A stretch of 64,000 bases of DNA from the NCBI GenBank assembly GCA_041659285.1, contig JBAZYO010000003.1, positions 186,001-250,000 of the forward strand, given 5' to 3'. A program made the translations under genes and the position numbers. This DNA is from Vicinamibacterales bacterium (GTDB lineage: Bacteria > Acidobacteriota > Vicinamibacteria > Vicinamibacterales > UBA2999). Positions 52,497 through 61,744 of the stretch are shown piece by piece (positions within the stretch are counted from its first letter, which is position 1; each line of letters opens with the position of its first letter). The notes below the pieces were generated by a model. It was not told the DNA's origin and ran no database searches. It saw only the letters and a program-made list of their open reading frames with translations.

Positions 52497-54113
52497 ATGA
52501 ACAAAGAAATGATCATTGCCTCGAATGGCCACGAGACACGCGTGGCCATTCTCGAGGACGACCAGCTCGCTGAACTCTTCGTCGAGCGCGAGCAGAACCG
52601 CGGCGTGGTCGGCAACGTCTACAAAGGCCGCGTCTCGAAGGTGCTGCCCGGCATGCAGTCGTCGTTCGTGGACATTGGCCTCGAGCGCGACGGCTTCCTC
52701 TACGTCTCCGACGTCATCGCCAACCTGGATGACTACGACAAGGAAGACGACGAGACGCCGGCCGCCGAGCCGGCGGCGGACGCCGCCAACGGCGAGGCGG
52801 TGGCGACCGGCGGCCCTCAGCCCGAACGGCGCGGCCGTGGCCGCGGCGGCCGCGGCGACCGCGAGGAAGGCAAGGAGCGCGCCCCCGAGCCGAAGATCGA
52901 AGAGCTGCTGAAGGAAGGCCAGGACGTCATCGTCCAGGTGGCCAAGGAGCCGCTGGGCACCAAGGGCGCGCGCCTGACCTGCCACGTCACCTTGCCCGGG
53001 CGCTTCCTGGTGTTCATGCCGACGGTCGACCACATCGGCATCTCGCGCAAGATCGACAGCCGCGAGGAGCGCACGCGCCTGCGCGGCATCGTCAAGGAGT
53101 TCCGCGACCAGCATCACTTCGGCGGCGGCGTGATCATCCGCACCGCGGCGTCGAACCGCTCGAAGGAAGACATCCTCGCCGACCTGAACTACTTCTACAA
53201 GATCTGGGTGGACATGCGGCAGCGCGGCGAGCAGAAGCGCTCGCCGGTCACCGTCTACCAGGAGCCCAGCCTGGTCGCCAAGCTCCTCCGCGACCTGCTC
53301 ACCGACGACTACTCGGCGATTCGCATCGATCACCCGGTGGAATACCAGCGCGCGCTGGAGTTCATCGGCCGCATCATGCCGAGCTTGGCCCCGCGCGTGA
53401 AGCTGTACGACAAGGACTTCCCGATCTTCGAGGAATACGGCGTGCAGGCCGAGCTCGACAAGGCGCTGCGCAGCAAGGTGTGGCTCAAGTCGGGCGGCTC
53501 GATCGTCATCAACCAGACCGAGGCGCTGGTCGCCATTGACGTCAACACCGGCCGCTACGTCGGCAAGAAGACCGCCGGGCGCCTCGAAGACACCATCATC
53601 AAGACCAACCTCGAAGCCGCCAAGGAGATCGTCCGCCAGATCCGCCTGCGCGACCTCGGCGGCATCATCGTCTGCGACTTCATCGACATGGAGGAGAAGA
53701 AGAACCGCCTGAAGGTGTTCGGGGCGGTGGAGCAGGAGCTGCGCAAGGATCGGGCGCCCTCCAAGGCCCTCCAGGTCTCGGATTTCGGCCTCGTGATCGT
53801 GACCCGCAAGCGCGTCAAGCAGAGCCTCGAGCGCGTGCTCACCGAGCCGTGCCCGTACTGCTCGGGCGCCGGCACCATCAAGTCGAGCGCGACGGTGTGT
53901 TACGAGATCCTGTCGGAGGTGAGGAAGGTCGGGGCGGACCTCGACGGCCCGGGCGTGCTGCTGCGCGTCAATCCCGACATTGCGCGGGCGCTGCAGGAAG
54001 AAGAGAAGGGCGTGCTGCGCGATCTCAAGGAACTGCTGCGCCGCGACATCATCGTCAAGCCCGACGTGCACCTGCACCACGAGCAGTTCGACGTCATGTC
54101 GATCGGCGGCTAG
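52497..54113 (+). CDS. rng: Ribonuclease E/G (538 aa)
   Basis: Endoribonuclease for rRNA processing and mRNA decay. S1 domain (GNVYKGRVSKVLPGMQSSFVDIG) with a 45-residue Gly/Arg/Glu insertion (about residues 82-128), RNase H-like catalytic core (IDVNTGRYVGKK with the Mg-binding Asp), and the zinc-link CPYC. It lacks the long C-terminal scaffold of RNase E, so it is the RNase G type. Next to rodA, as in several bacteria. Confidence 0.92.
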   Translation: MNKEMIIASNGHETRVAILEDDQLAELFVEREQNRGVVGNVYKGRVSKVLPGMQSSFVDIGLERDGFLYVSDVIANLDDYDKEDDETPAAEPAADAANGEAVATGGPQPERRGRGRGGRGDREEGKERAPEPKIEELLKEGQDVIVQVAKEPLGTKGARLTCHVTLPGRFLVFMPTVDHIGISRKIDSREERTRLRGIVKEFRDQHHFGGGVIIRTAASNRSKEDILADLNYFYKIWVDMRQRGEQKRSPVTVYQEPSLVAKLLRDLLTDDYSAIRIDHPVEYQRALEFIGRIMPSLAPRVKLYDKDFPIFEEYGVQAELDKALRSKVWLKSGGSIVINQTEALVAIDVNTGRYVGKKTAGRLEDTIIKTNLEAAKEIVRQIRLRDLGGIIVCDFIDMEEKKNRLKVFGAVEQELRKDRAPSKALQVSDFGLVIVTRKRVKQSLERVLTEPCPYCSGAGTIKSSATVCYEILSEVRKVGADLDGPGVLLRVNPDIARALQEEEKGVLRDLKELLRRDIIVKPDVHLHHEQFDVMSIGG

Positions 54114-54121
54114 AAACAGAA

Positions 54122-54154
54122 AAAGCCGGGTACCGCGTTGGCGGTCCCGGCTTT
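54122..54154 (+). terminator. Stem-loop after rng
   Basis: AAAGCCGGG (54122-54130), ACCGC, loop GTTG, GCGGT, CCCGGCTTT (54146-54154). A-run precedes; convergent gene follows, so bidirectional use is likely. Confidence 0.8.
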
Positions 54155-54173
54155 GTCTGGTACGGTTGGCGGT

Positions 54174-54623
54174 CTACATTGCCGACGGCGGCATGTGAAT
54201 CAGGTAGCCGACACCGCCGCGATTGATCCACACGCGCAGGTATTCGTTACCCTTCAGCATTTCCACCTTCGAGCCCGACCGGGTTGACGCCGGCGCGTCG
54301 GGACCGGGCTGCAGGTCCTTCACTTCCGAGGCGGGGATGATGCTGACGACTTCGCGGCCGGCGACCTTGCCGCCCTGCACGAATTCGACCCAGCGCTCCA
54401 TCGACTGTCCGGCGACGGCCGGCGCGGCGGCCTGAGCGGTCAGACGGACCTGGTAGGTCCCGGCCTTCAGCGCCTTGCCATCGGCCATCACGCTGCGGGG
54501 CAGACGCACCGAACCGAGGGTGGCCTCACCAGCGGGAACCTGGCCTTGCGGAGTGGTCTGCGCGGATGCGACACCCGCCATGAGCACGCCCGCAAGCATT
54601 GCGATAAGAAACCTGACCTTCAT
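54174..54623 (-). CDS. Exported hypothetical protein (149 aa)
   Basis: GGAGGAG lies just before the ATG. Signal peptide MKVRFLIAMLAGVLMAGVASAQ; mature domain with GKALKAGTYQVRLTAQ, WVEFVQGGKVAGREVVSIIPASEV and a short C-terminal helix. Beta-sandwich-like; no family recognised. Isolated between terminator and repeat region. Confidence 0.65.
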   Translation of the reverse strand: MKVRFLIAMLAGVLMAGVASAQTTPQGQVPAGEATLGSVRLPRSVMADGKALKAGTYQVRLTAQAAAPAVAGQSMERWVEFVQGGKVAGREVVSIIPASEVKDLQPGPDAPASTRSGSKVEMLKGNEYLRVWINRGGVGYLIHMPPSAM

Positions 54624-54836
54624 GAGTTCTCCTCCAGCGGCAATCCGGTGGATCGCCTACGGCTCTCATTATGCCAGAACCTTGCCATTCGACTCGACCC
54701 CGTCTGGCAGGCCAGGCCGGGTCTCGCTCATGGCAGGCCATTGCTAAAAGGGGGTAGGCCAAGGCCGAACAATGGCAGAGCCTTGCCCTGAGCGAGCGGC
54801 AAGGCGTCACTGGACGCCTTGTCGCGAGTCGAAGGG
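54624..54836. repeat. 213-bp intergenic block with class B repeat and nested palindrome
   Basis: No gene. CTGGCAGGCCA-type direct repeats occur near 54710 and 54730. At 54788-54836 the class B element (CCCTGAGCG...GTCGAAGGG) is split by a 12-bp-arm palindrome CGGCAAGGCGTC/GACGCCTTGTCG (loop ACTG). The block ends at the stop codon of the DUF4097 gene (54837). Confidence 0.6.
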
Positions 54837-55898
54837 TCACTTCTTGGTAATTACCACCGAGCCGCTGTGGCTGCGGACCGACAGGATGGCGCTGGCGTCG
54901 CCGTAGGATCCCCGGATGGCCCGGTTGCCGGCGCCGCCACGGCGGTCGCGGTCCTCCCGGCCGAGGGCCCGGCGCGTCACCGGCAGGTCCGACCGGACGC
55001 TGCCGCTGAAAGTGTCGGCATCGAGCTCGAACCCGGTGGATCCGGAGACGACAATGCGGACGTTGCCGGAATGCGAGGTGAACTCGTAGCGCCCGGCCCT
55101 GGTGAACGGCGCGTCGAATTCGATGTTGCCCGACATCGACCTGGCCTCGACCCGTTCGACCTGCATGCCCGACAGCTTGACGTCGCCGCTGACCGAGCCG
55201 GCCTCGAGGGCGCGGACGCGGAGGCCCGAGGCGATCACGGAACCGCTGACCGTGCTCAACACCAGCGTGGTGGCGCCGCCGATGTCGCGGGCGATCACGT
55301 TGCCGGACACCGTCTTGGCCACCGTCACGTTGGGGGTGGCGCTGACGTCCACGTCGCCGCTCACGGTTTCGGCGCGGACCTCGCCGCGGGCCCCGGACAC
55401 GATGATGTCACCGGAAATCGACTTGACCGACACCGACGCGCCGGCCGGCACGGCAATCACGTAGTCGACGCGCGCGACGAGGCCGCGCTCGTCGTAGGCC
55501 CCGCGGCGCGGATACGCCGTCCGCACTTCGACGCGGCCGTTGAAGTTGTTCATCTCGACGCGGAGGTCGTTCAGCAGCCGCCGCGCTTCCCCGGCGTCGC
55601 GGTGGCGCACGCGCTTGGTGGCCTCGACCTTGATCTCATTGCCGGAGCCGCCGGTGACGCGGACGTCCCCTGACAGGCCGGCCAGGTCGAGCGCGCCCTC
55701 GGCGCCGACCTTGAAGGTCTGCGTCACCTTGTCAACGGTCTCGGGCCCTTGCCGGGTCTCCTGGTAGCGCTCGAACCATCCGGTGCGCGGGCCGTCTTCG
55801 GGCACGATGCCGCGCAGCGTGACGGCGGCGGTCGCCGGCGCCGCGCCCGGGAGGAGGGCGAGGCCCACGATCAGGCGTGTGAGAATTCTGTTCCGCAT
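54837..55898 (-). CDS. Exported DUF4097-type beta-solenoid protein (353 aa)
   Basis: Signal peptide MRNRILTRLIVGLALLPGAAPATA, then repeated SISGDI/SGDVKLSG/VSGSVIASG turns about 20 residues apart, characteristic of DUF4097 beta-solenoid proteins. It follows the anti-sigma gene and probably depends on the sigma-56680 regulon. Role unknown; adhesin- or stress-like surface exposure is possible. Confidence 0.78.
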   Translation of the reverse strand: MRNRILTRLIVGLALLPGAAPATAAVTLRGIVPEDGPRTGWFERYQETRQGPETVDKVTQTFKVGAEGALDLAGLSGDVRVTGGSGNEIKVEATKRVRHRDAGEARRLLNDLRVEMNNFNGRVEVRTAYPRRGAYDERGLVARVDYVIAVPAGASVSVKSISGDIIVSGARGEVRAETVSGDVDVSATPNVTVAKTVSGNVIARDIGGATTLVLSTVSGSVIASGLRVRALEAGSVSGDVKLSGMQVERVEARSMSGNIEFDAPFTRAGRYEFTSHSGNVRIVVSGSTGFELDADTFSGSVRSDLPVTRRALGREDRDRRGGAGNRAIRGSYGDASAILSVRSHSGSVVITKK

Positions 55899-55905
55899 AA
55901 GTCGG

Positions 55906-56667
55906 CTACTGCGACAGGGACTGGATCTTGCGCCCCGCCTCGGCTTGATTGCCCTTCCGCATTTCGTTGATCAATTCCACGGTCTGCTGCAGCAACGCCA
56001 CCTTCGTGCGGAGGGCGTCGAACAACCCGTCTTGCGCGTTGGTGCTGGCCGGCTGCGACCTGAGCGCGGCGCGGCTCTCGCTGATCGCCTGGTCGATCAC
56101 CGACAGGTTCTTCTGCAGGACGGTGGCCACCTGCGGGTCGAGCTCGCCGGTGTCCTTGTTGGCGATGGTCTGCAGGTCGTCGATCGCCTTCTGGTAGTGC
56201 TGCTCGGCCTTCTCGAATTCCGCGGCCACCGATTCGACGCTGATCTCGGGTTCGGCCGCCGCCTCCGTCGCGGCGCCGTTCGGATCCGTCGCGCGGTTCA
56301 TCAACGGCATCAGGCCAATGACGGTGGCCAGCACCAGCGCGGCGGCGGCGCCGAGCCACACCGGCCAGTTGCGACCTTCGCCAGGGCTACGGCGGACAAG
56401 CCGGCGGCCACGCGCCGGCAGGGTAAGCAGCCGGCCTTTGGGCGACGGTTCGGCGGCAACGGCCGCCTGCAGGCGGGTCCAGGTCTCGGCCCTCGGCTCG
56501 TGCCGATCGAGCATGAACGCGGCGGCGCGAATGGTCCGCAGGTCAGTGACCAGGGCGCTGCAGTTGTCACAGCCCTCGAGATGCCGCTCGACGTTCCGCT
56601 GTTCAGCGGGCGCGAGACGCCCATCGACAAAGTCGACGAGGGCTTCGTTGAGGTCGCTACAGTTCAT
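55906..56667 (-). CDS. Anti-sigma factor with zinc finger and coiled-coil sensor (253 aa)
   Basis: zf-HC2 at the start (HLEGCDNC), one transmembrane helix (WLGAAAALVLATVIGLMPLM), and a periplasmic helical region rich in A/E/Q (KAEQHYQKAIDDLQTIA ... RTKVALLQQTVELINEMR). It should bind the ECF sigma encoded 12 bases upstream, sequestering it until an envelope signal releases it. Confidence 0.85.
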   Translation of the reverse strand: MNCSDLNEALVDFVDGRLAPAEQRNVERHLEGCDNCSALVTDLRTIRAAAFMLDRHEPRAETWTRLQAAVAAEPSPKGRLLTLPARGRRLVRRSPGEGRNWPVWLGAAAALVLATVIGLMPLMNRATDPNGAATEAAAEPEISVESVAAEFEKAEQHYQKAIDDLQTIANKDTGELDPQVATVLQKNLSVIDQAISESRAALRSQPASTNAQDGLFDALRTKVALLQQTVELINEMRKGNQAEAGRKIQSLSQ

Positions 56668-56679
56668 GACTTCCCACTT

Positions 56680-57267
56680 CTAGCTTTCCCGCTTCTTCTT
56701 CAGCCCGTCGGCCAGGTAACCCCGGATGCGCAGGCGCGCCTTGTGCACCTGCGACTTCGACGTCCCTTCCGACACGCCCAGCATGGCGCCCACTTCCTGG
56801 TGGCCGAACCCCTCGACGTCGTGGAGGAGGAAGGCGGCCCGGCAGGCGGGCGGCAACGCCGCGATGGCCCGCTCCAGGTCGATGCGGCTGACCGCGCTCA
56901 ACACCGGCACCGGCGAGGTGACGGGCGTCGCGTCCGGCTCGTCCAGCGAGTCTGTTTGCTGGCCCATGCGCGTGTGCCGGTTGCGCAGCACGTCCAGGCA
57001 GTGATTCATGGCCAGCCGGTACAGCCAGGTGCCGAGCGACGACTCGCCGCGGAAGCTCCCAATCTTGCGATACGCCAGCAGGAAGATGTCCTGCAGCAGG
57101 TCGTCGGCCTCGCCGTTCGCGCCGATCATACGGCTGGCCAGATTGTAGAGCCGGGTCGCGTGCTGGCGGTACAGCGTCTCGAAGGCCGTCCCGTCGCCCG
57201 CCCGGATGCGCCCAATCAGCTCGAGATCGGCGCTTTTCACGTCACCTGTAGGGTTAGACGGCGGCAT
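56680..57267 (-). CDS. ECF RNA polymerase sigma factor (195 aa)
   Basis: Region 2 (DAFETLYRQHATRLYNLASRMIGANGEADDLLQDIFLLAYRKI) and region 4 (AFLLHDVEGFGHQEVGAMLGVSEGTSKSQVHKARLRIR). ATG 57267 preferred; a GTG at 57306 would add 13 residues. Pairs with the zf-HC2 gene downstream. Confidence 0.9.
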   Translation of the reverse strand: MPPSNPTGDVKSADLELIGRIRAGDGTAFETLYRQHATRLYNLASRMIGANGEADDLLQDIFLLAYRKIGSFRGESSLGTWLYRLAMNHCLDVLRNRHTRMGQQTDSLDEPDATPVTSPVPVLSAVSRIDLERAIAALPPACRAAFLLHDVEGFGHQEVGAMLGVSEGTSKSQVHKARLRIRGYLADGLKKKRES

Positions 57268-57336
57268 GGGGTCGGGGGTTGATGAGGGCCGGAGCCACTC
57301 CCACACAGACGTGTTAAACCCCCGGTTGGTTCGGAT

Positions 57337-57699
57337 CTACTTATCCGCCTTCGCGGCCGCAGGCCGCTTCGGCGCGACCTCGCTGGAGCTCGCTTCGCGA
57401 GCGGAGGCGGGCCAACGCCGCCGGGCGAATCCCACCACCCGCGCGGGGGTCACCGTGAGGCCTTCCGCCGCGAGCAGCGACCGCTTGAGGAGGAGGCTTG
57501 AATACCCGCCGAGCCGCCCGCCGGCGGCAATCACGCGGTGATAGGGGAGGCCCGGACGGTCGGCGGTGCGCATGATGTTGCCGACCGCCCGCGCCGCGCG
57601 CGGCTTGCCTGCCAGGCGCGCCACGTCGCCATAGGTCGTGACCCGGCCAGGCGGAATGCGGGACACGATGGTCAGCACCTTTCGCTCGAAGGGGGTCAC
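57337..57699 (-). CDS. MGMT/alkyltransferase-like DNA-binding protein without the acceptor cysteine (120 aa)
   Basis: GTG start overlapping the beta-barrel stop. Winged-helix part typical of alkyltransferase-like (ATL) proteins: VTTYGDVARLAG, RAVGNIMRTADRP and GLPYHRVIAAGG. The usual PCHRV Cys is Tyr here, so it cannot accept alkyl groups and may only bind O6-alkylguanine to flag it for repair. The C-terminal tail of about 28 residues (ASSSEVAPKRPAAAKADK...) comes from a class A repeat. Confidence 0.8.
   Translation of the reverse strand: MTPFERKVLTIVSRIPPGRVTTYGDVARLAGKPRAARAVGNIMRTADRPGLPYHRVIAAGGRLGGYSSLLLKRSLLAAEGLTVTPARVVGFARRRWPASAREASSSEVAPKRPAAAKADK
57343..57412. repeat. Class A repeat, long copy coding the tail of the ATL gene
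   Basis: GCGGCCGCAGGCCGC and GCTCGCTTCGCGAGC are its palindromic parts, ending GCGGAGGCGGGC. It matches the block order of 4531-4611 and supplies the last codons of the ATL gene. Confidence 0.6.
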
Positions 57700-58379
57700 C
57701 GGCCTACCGTGATGCGCGCCCGGAAGCTGGTCCCTCCCAGGTCGGTCTCGTGAAACGAGGCCGACACGCCGCCTTCGCCAATGGCGTCCCGCACCGTCGT
57801 CCACGCCACTTCGCCGGCCACTCCCAGCCAGCGCGTGATCTTGTATTCCGCGCCGCCGCGGAGGTGATAGCCGCCAAACCGCTCGTCCACGTCTTCGCCC
57901 GCGCCTGCAAACGACGAAGTTTCCTGGTAGCCGAACGAGGTGTAGCCGGCCGCCGCGTACGGCACCAGCTTGGGGACTCGCGGGATACGGAACCTCCACC
58001 CGGCGCTGAATTCAATCGGCACGATCGTGACGTCGAGCGGGATGCCGAGCGGGATCACGTCGCCGTCCAGCACCAACACGCGCTCACCCGACCCCGCGAA
58101 GCGCCAGGCGCCCACGTCCACGAACAGCCCGCCGAACGGCAGGCCCACGGTGGCGCCGCCGCCGACGATGGGCGCGGCCGTCTTGCCGAGGATGGCGTCA
58201 AAGCTCTCGGTCGCCGCGAAGGTGAACCGGCCGACCGTCGCGTAGCCGCCGATCTGGATGCTGCTCGACGTCGACGAGGGCCGCCGCGCCGGCCGCCGTG
58301 TTTGCGCCGCGGCCGGATTGGCACTGGCCACCGCCACGAGCATGGCGACGGCGGCGAGAAAAGGCAATCGGCGTGTCAT
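57696..58379 (-). CDS. Outer-membrane beta-barrel-like exported protein (227 aa)
   Basis: Signal peptide MTRRLPFLAAVAMLVAVASANPAAAQ, then alternating strands (SIQIGGYATVGRFTF, GGATVGLPFGGLFVDVG, FSAGWRFRI, YAAAGYTSFGYQ, LRGGAEYKITRWLGVAGEVAW) ending SFRARITVGR. An 8-strand barrel such as an OmpW/OmpA-like porin is plausible. Coupled to the ATL gene by a GTGA overlap. Confidence 0.72.
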   Translation of the reverse strand: MTRRLPFLAAVAMLVAVASANPAAAQTRRPARRPSSTSSSIQIGGYATVGRFTFAATESFDAILGKTAAPIVGGGATVGLPFGGLFVDVGAWRFAGSGERVLVLDGDVIPLGIPLDVTIVPIEFSAGWRFRIPRVPKLVPYAAAGYTSFGYQETSSFAGAGEDVDERFGGYHLRGGAEYKITRWLGVAGEVAWTTVRDAIGEGGVSASFHETDLGGTSFRARITVGR

Positions 58380-58389
58380 CGATGAGGTC

Positions 58390-59982
58390 CTAACGGGCGA
58401 GGCCGAGGCCGCGCAGCGTGGCGCGAGGGTTGATGAGGCCGTAGCCGAAGAGGTCGTCGCGGCCGGCGGTCCCCTTGTCGGTGGCAAATGCCTTCATGGC
58501 GGCTTCGATCGCGGCCGGGCTGGTCACGCCCTGCTGCATCAACAAGGCGGCAAAGCCCGACACGTGCGGGGTCGCCATCGACGTGCCCTGGAAGTAGTAG
58601 AACGCAAACGAATCAGCACGCGGCGGTCCGAACCGCGACACTGGCCGCTCGTAGGTTTCGAGCAGGTCGAGGTCGAGGGTCTGCTGGAGGATGCCGGCGC
58701 TGGTGCCCCCGGCGCGCTGATCGCCGCCGGGCGCGGAGAGTTCCACGAAGGAGCCGGACGTCGAGTAGTACGCCGATTCGAGCGTGCGGCCGACGGCGCC
58801 GACGGCGACCATCCCGTTGATGTCGGGCGCCGGTTGCGCCAGGCGGTTGGCCTGGTTGCCGCTGTCGCGGGTGTTGCCCGCCGCCACCACGACGAACGCG
58901 CCCTTGCTCACGGCGTAGCGCACGGCATCGGTCACCACCGGCGCCGGGCCACCATCGTCGCGGCCGATGCTGAGGTTGATCACCTTGGCGCCGTTGTCGG
59001 CGGCGTAGCGGATGCCGCGGGCGACGACGTCATCGGTGCCTTCGTTGGGGCTCGAGAAGATCTCGTCCCACAGCGCCTGGATGATCTTCACCGGCATGAT
59101 GCGCACGTTGTAAGCCATGCCGGCGCCGCCGATGCCGTTGTTGGTGAGCTGGCCGATGGTGCCGGTCACGTGCGTGCCGTGTGAATCCAGGTCCACCGGC
59201 GCGTCGTCATCCCAAATGAAATCGTGCGGCGCGACGAAACGGGTGGAGCCGCTGGCGCCGAGTTCCGGCGCCGCCGCGAACGGCACGTCGACGACGCCGA
59301 GCGCGGGATAGATCGGTCCGTTCTGCGTCATGCGGAAGTTGAAGCGGGAGTTGTAGCGGAAGGTGCCCGACTTGAAGGCGACGCCGCTGTCGAGCACCGC
59401 GACGATGATGTCGGAGGTGGCGCCAGGCTGGATGTCCCAGGCCCGTTCCATGTCGATGGCGGGGAAGTTCCACTGGTTCGTGTAGAGCGGATCGTTGGGC
59501 CGGCTCAGCGCGTAGTTCTTGTACCGCGGTTGCGCGTACTCCACGTCGGGGCGCGCGCGCAGCACAGCGGACGCGGCCTCGGGATCCGCGGAGTCGGGGA
59601 TGTCGATGATGTCGAAGTTGGCCCAGCCGGAGCGATCCACCGTGTCGCCGGCAACCTGCCGGGTCGCGGCGGTGATGGCGGCGGAGCCGGTGCCGTCCCT
59701 GAACTTCACGATCACCGAGCCGCGCACGTAGGGCAGGGCGGCCGCGCTGCGATCGGCGCGCACGCGATCCGCGTCGTCGTGATTGCGCGCCGCGCGTGGC
59801 GGCTCCTGGTCGCGCAGGCCGCGATCGAGCGGCGGCAAGGCGGCGTCCTGCACCAACAGCCGCGAGGCGGCGGGCGCCGGCCGCTCCTGACCGGAGCCGG
59901 CGGCGGTGAGGAGGCCGGCCACCGTGACGCCCACGAGTCCCGCCCCGCGGACGGCCCGCCACACTGGTCGCGCAACAGTCAT
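58390..59982 (-). CDS. Exported subtilisin-like S8 serine protease (530 aa)
   Basis: Signal region at the N-terminus, a propeptide-like domain with VIVKFRDG...DVEYAQPRYKNYAL, then catalytic motifs VLDSGV (Asp), DSHGTHVTGTIG (His), oxyanion AGN (AAGNTRDSGNQ) and GTSMATPHVSG (Ser). Proteolysis in periplasm or outside. Follows the amidohydrolase gene by 47 bases, in the same direction. Confidence 0.92.
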   Translation of the reverse strand: MTVARPVWRAVRGAGLVGVTVAGLLTAAGSGQERPAPAASRLLVQDAALPPLDRGLRDQEPPRAARNHDDADRVRADRSAAALPYVRGSVIVKFRDGTGSAAITAATRQVAGDTVDRSGWANFDIIDIPDSADPEAASAVLRARPDVEYAQPRYKNYALSRPNDPLYTNQWNFPAIDMERAWDIQPGATSDIIVAVLDSGVAFKSGTFRYNSRFNFRMTQNGPIYPALGVVDVPFAAAPELGASGSTRFVAPHDFIWDDDAPVDLDSHGTHVTGTIGQLTNNGIGGAGMAYNVRIMPVKIIQALWDEIFSSPNEGTDDVVARGIRYAADNGAKVINLSIGRDDGGPAPVVTDAVRYAVSKGAFVVVAAGNTRDSGNQANRLAQPAPDINGMVAVGAVGRTLESAYYSTSGSFVELSAPGGDQRAGGTSAGILQQTLDLDLLETYERPVSRFGPPRADSFAFYYFQGTSMATPHVSGFAALLMQQGVTSPAAIEAAMKAFATDKGTAGRDDLFGYGLINPRATLRGLGLAR

Positions 59983-60029
59983 AGCGCCATGTTAGCCCGG
60001 GCGGGAGCCGGGGCCGCGTCCCCGACGAT

Positions 60030-61703
60030 TTACTTGGACTTCTCGTAGACGACCTCGCCGCCGATGACCGTGAGCAACACCGAGGTGCCCAGGATCTGGG
60101 CGGGCTCGACCGTCATCACGTCGCGATCGAGCAGCAGGAGGTCGCCGTATTTGCCCGTCTCGATCGAGCCAAGGTCATGTTCGGCATGCGCCGCGTAGGC
60201 CGCGCTCCACGTGAACGACTTCAGGGCTTCGGCCCGCGACAGGCGCTGGTCTGGCATCCACCCGCCCGCCGGGTTGCCCGAGGGGTCCTGGCGGGTGATG
60301 GCGGCGTAGAGGCCCGGCATCGGGTTGGGTTCTTCGACGGGGAAGTCGGAGCCGTTGGCGAGTACCGCGCCGGTCTTGAGGAGCTTCTGCCACACGTAGG
60401 CGCCTTCCGCCGTGCGCGCGTGGCCGATGCGGACCGCCACCCACGGCATGTCGGAGGTGGCGTGCGTCGCCTGCATCGAGGCGATCACGTTGAGCGCCTT
60501 GAAGCGGGGGATGTCGGCCTCGTCCAGAATCTGCGCGTGCTCGTTGCGCTGGCGCAGGTCGCGGGCCGCGGGGACCTCGGCGGCGACCTTCTCGAACAGG
60601 TCCAGCACCTCGCGGTTGGCGCGATCGCCGATGGCGTGGATGCCGGTCTGGAAGCCCGCCTGCGCCGCCGCCAGCGTCTGGGCGTAGACCTCGCCGGGCG
60701 GCGTCGTCAGCAGGCCGGTGTTCTTGGCTTCGTCGGTGTAGGGCTCCAGCAACGCCGCGCCGCGGGAGCCGAGCGCGCCGTCGGCGACGATCTTGATCGC
60801 CCGCACCGACAAGTGGCGGTTGCCGTAGTCCTTGATCGGCCCCTTCTTGAACTCCTCCTTCAGCGTGTCGAGGGATCCGCTGAGCATCGCGTAGATGCGC
60901 GTCTTGAGCTTGCCCTGATCGATCAGCCGCTGGTAGGCCGCGACCTCGCGCACCGACGCGCCGGCGTCGTGCACCATGGTGAGGCCGAGGCGCCGCGCTT
61001 CGGCGTCGGCCAGCAGGATCTGCTCCTCGAGTTGCGCCTCGGAGATGTCGGGAATCTTACCGGCCACCAGGCGCTGGGCCTGGTCGATCAGCACGCCGCT
61101 CGGCGCGCCCGCGGTGTCGCGAATCAGGCGACCGCCATCCGGATCGCGCGTGGTGCGCGTCACCCCGGCGGCGTCCAGCGCCGCCTTGTTCACGACCGCC
61201 GCATGACCATCGACGCGGGTCAGATACACCGGATTGTTGGGCGCGGCGGCGGTCAGCTGGTCGTGCGTCGGCCAGGCCTTGTCGTCCCAGTCGTTCTGGT
61301 CCCAGCTGCGGCCCAGGATCCACTCACCGGGGCGCGCCGTGGCGGCGCGGGCGCGCACCATTGCCACGATCTGCTCGAAGGAGGTGGTGCCGCGCAGCTT
61401 CAACATCTGCAGGCTCTCACCGAGGTTCGTGAAGTGGCCATGCGCGTCCTGCAAGCCCGGCAGCACGGCGCGGCCCTCGGCATCGACGACGCGGGTGTTG
61501 GGACCGCGCCGCTTCAGCGCCTCGGCGCTGGTGCCCACCAGCACGAAGCGGCCGCCGCGCACCGCCACCGCCTCGGCGCGTGGCTGGGTGTCGTTGGCCG
61601 TGTAGACGACGGCGTTGTGGATGATGAGGTCGGCGAGCGGTAGCGGTTCGGTGACCTGGCAGGCCGCGAGAACGAGGAACGCGAAGACGGCGGCAATTCG
61701 CAT
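60030..61703 (-). CDS. Lipoprotein amidohydrolase, YtcJ/AepA-like (557 aa)
   Basis: Start ATG 61703 gives a lipobox (FLVLAACQV), so a lipid-anchored enzyme. Metal-dependent hydrolase motifs: DAHGHF (HxH), VDGHAAVVNKAAL, DGALGSRGAALLEPY, GIHAIGDRANREVL, NEHAQILDEADIPRF and GSDFPVEEPNP. Hydrolyses amide or imidate bonds; substrate unknown. Confidence 0.88.
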   Translation of the reverse strand: MRIAAVFAFLVLAACQVTEPLPLADLIIHNAVVYTANDTQPRAEAVAVRGGRFVLVGTSAEALKRRGPNTRVVDAEGRAVLPGLQDAHGHFTNLGESLQMLKLRGTTSFEQIVAMVRARAATARPGEWILGRSWDQNDWDDKAWPTHDQLTAAAPNNPVYLTRVDGHAAVVNKAALDAAGVTRTTRDPDGGRLIRDTAGAPSGVLIDQAQRLVAGKIPDISEAQLEEQILLADAEARRLGLTMVHDAGASVREVAAYQRLIDQGKLKTRIYAMLSGSLDTLKEEFKKGPIKDYGNRHLSVRAIKIVADGALGSRGAALLEPYTDEAKNTGLLTTPPGEVYAQTLAAAQAGFQTGIHAIGDRANREVLDLFEKVAAEVPAARDLRQRNEHAQILDEADIPRFKALNVIASMQATHATSDMPWVAVRIGHARTAEGAYVWQKLLKTGAVLANGSDFPVEEPNPMPGLYAAITRQDPSGNPAGGWMPDQRLSRAEALKSFTWSAAYAAHAEHDLGSIETGKYGDLLLLDRDVMTVEPAQILGTSVLLTVIGGEVVYEKSK

Positions 61704-61744
61704 GCGCCGAGTATAGGCTGCGGCGCCGCGGCCGAAAAACACGT

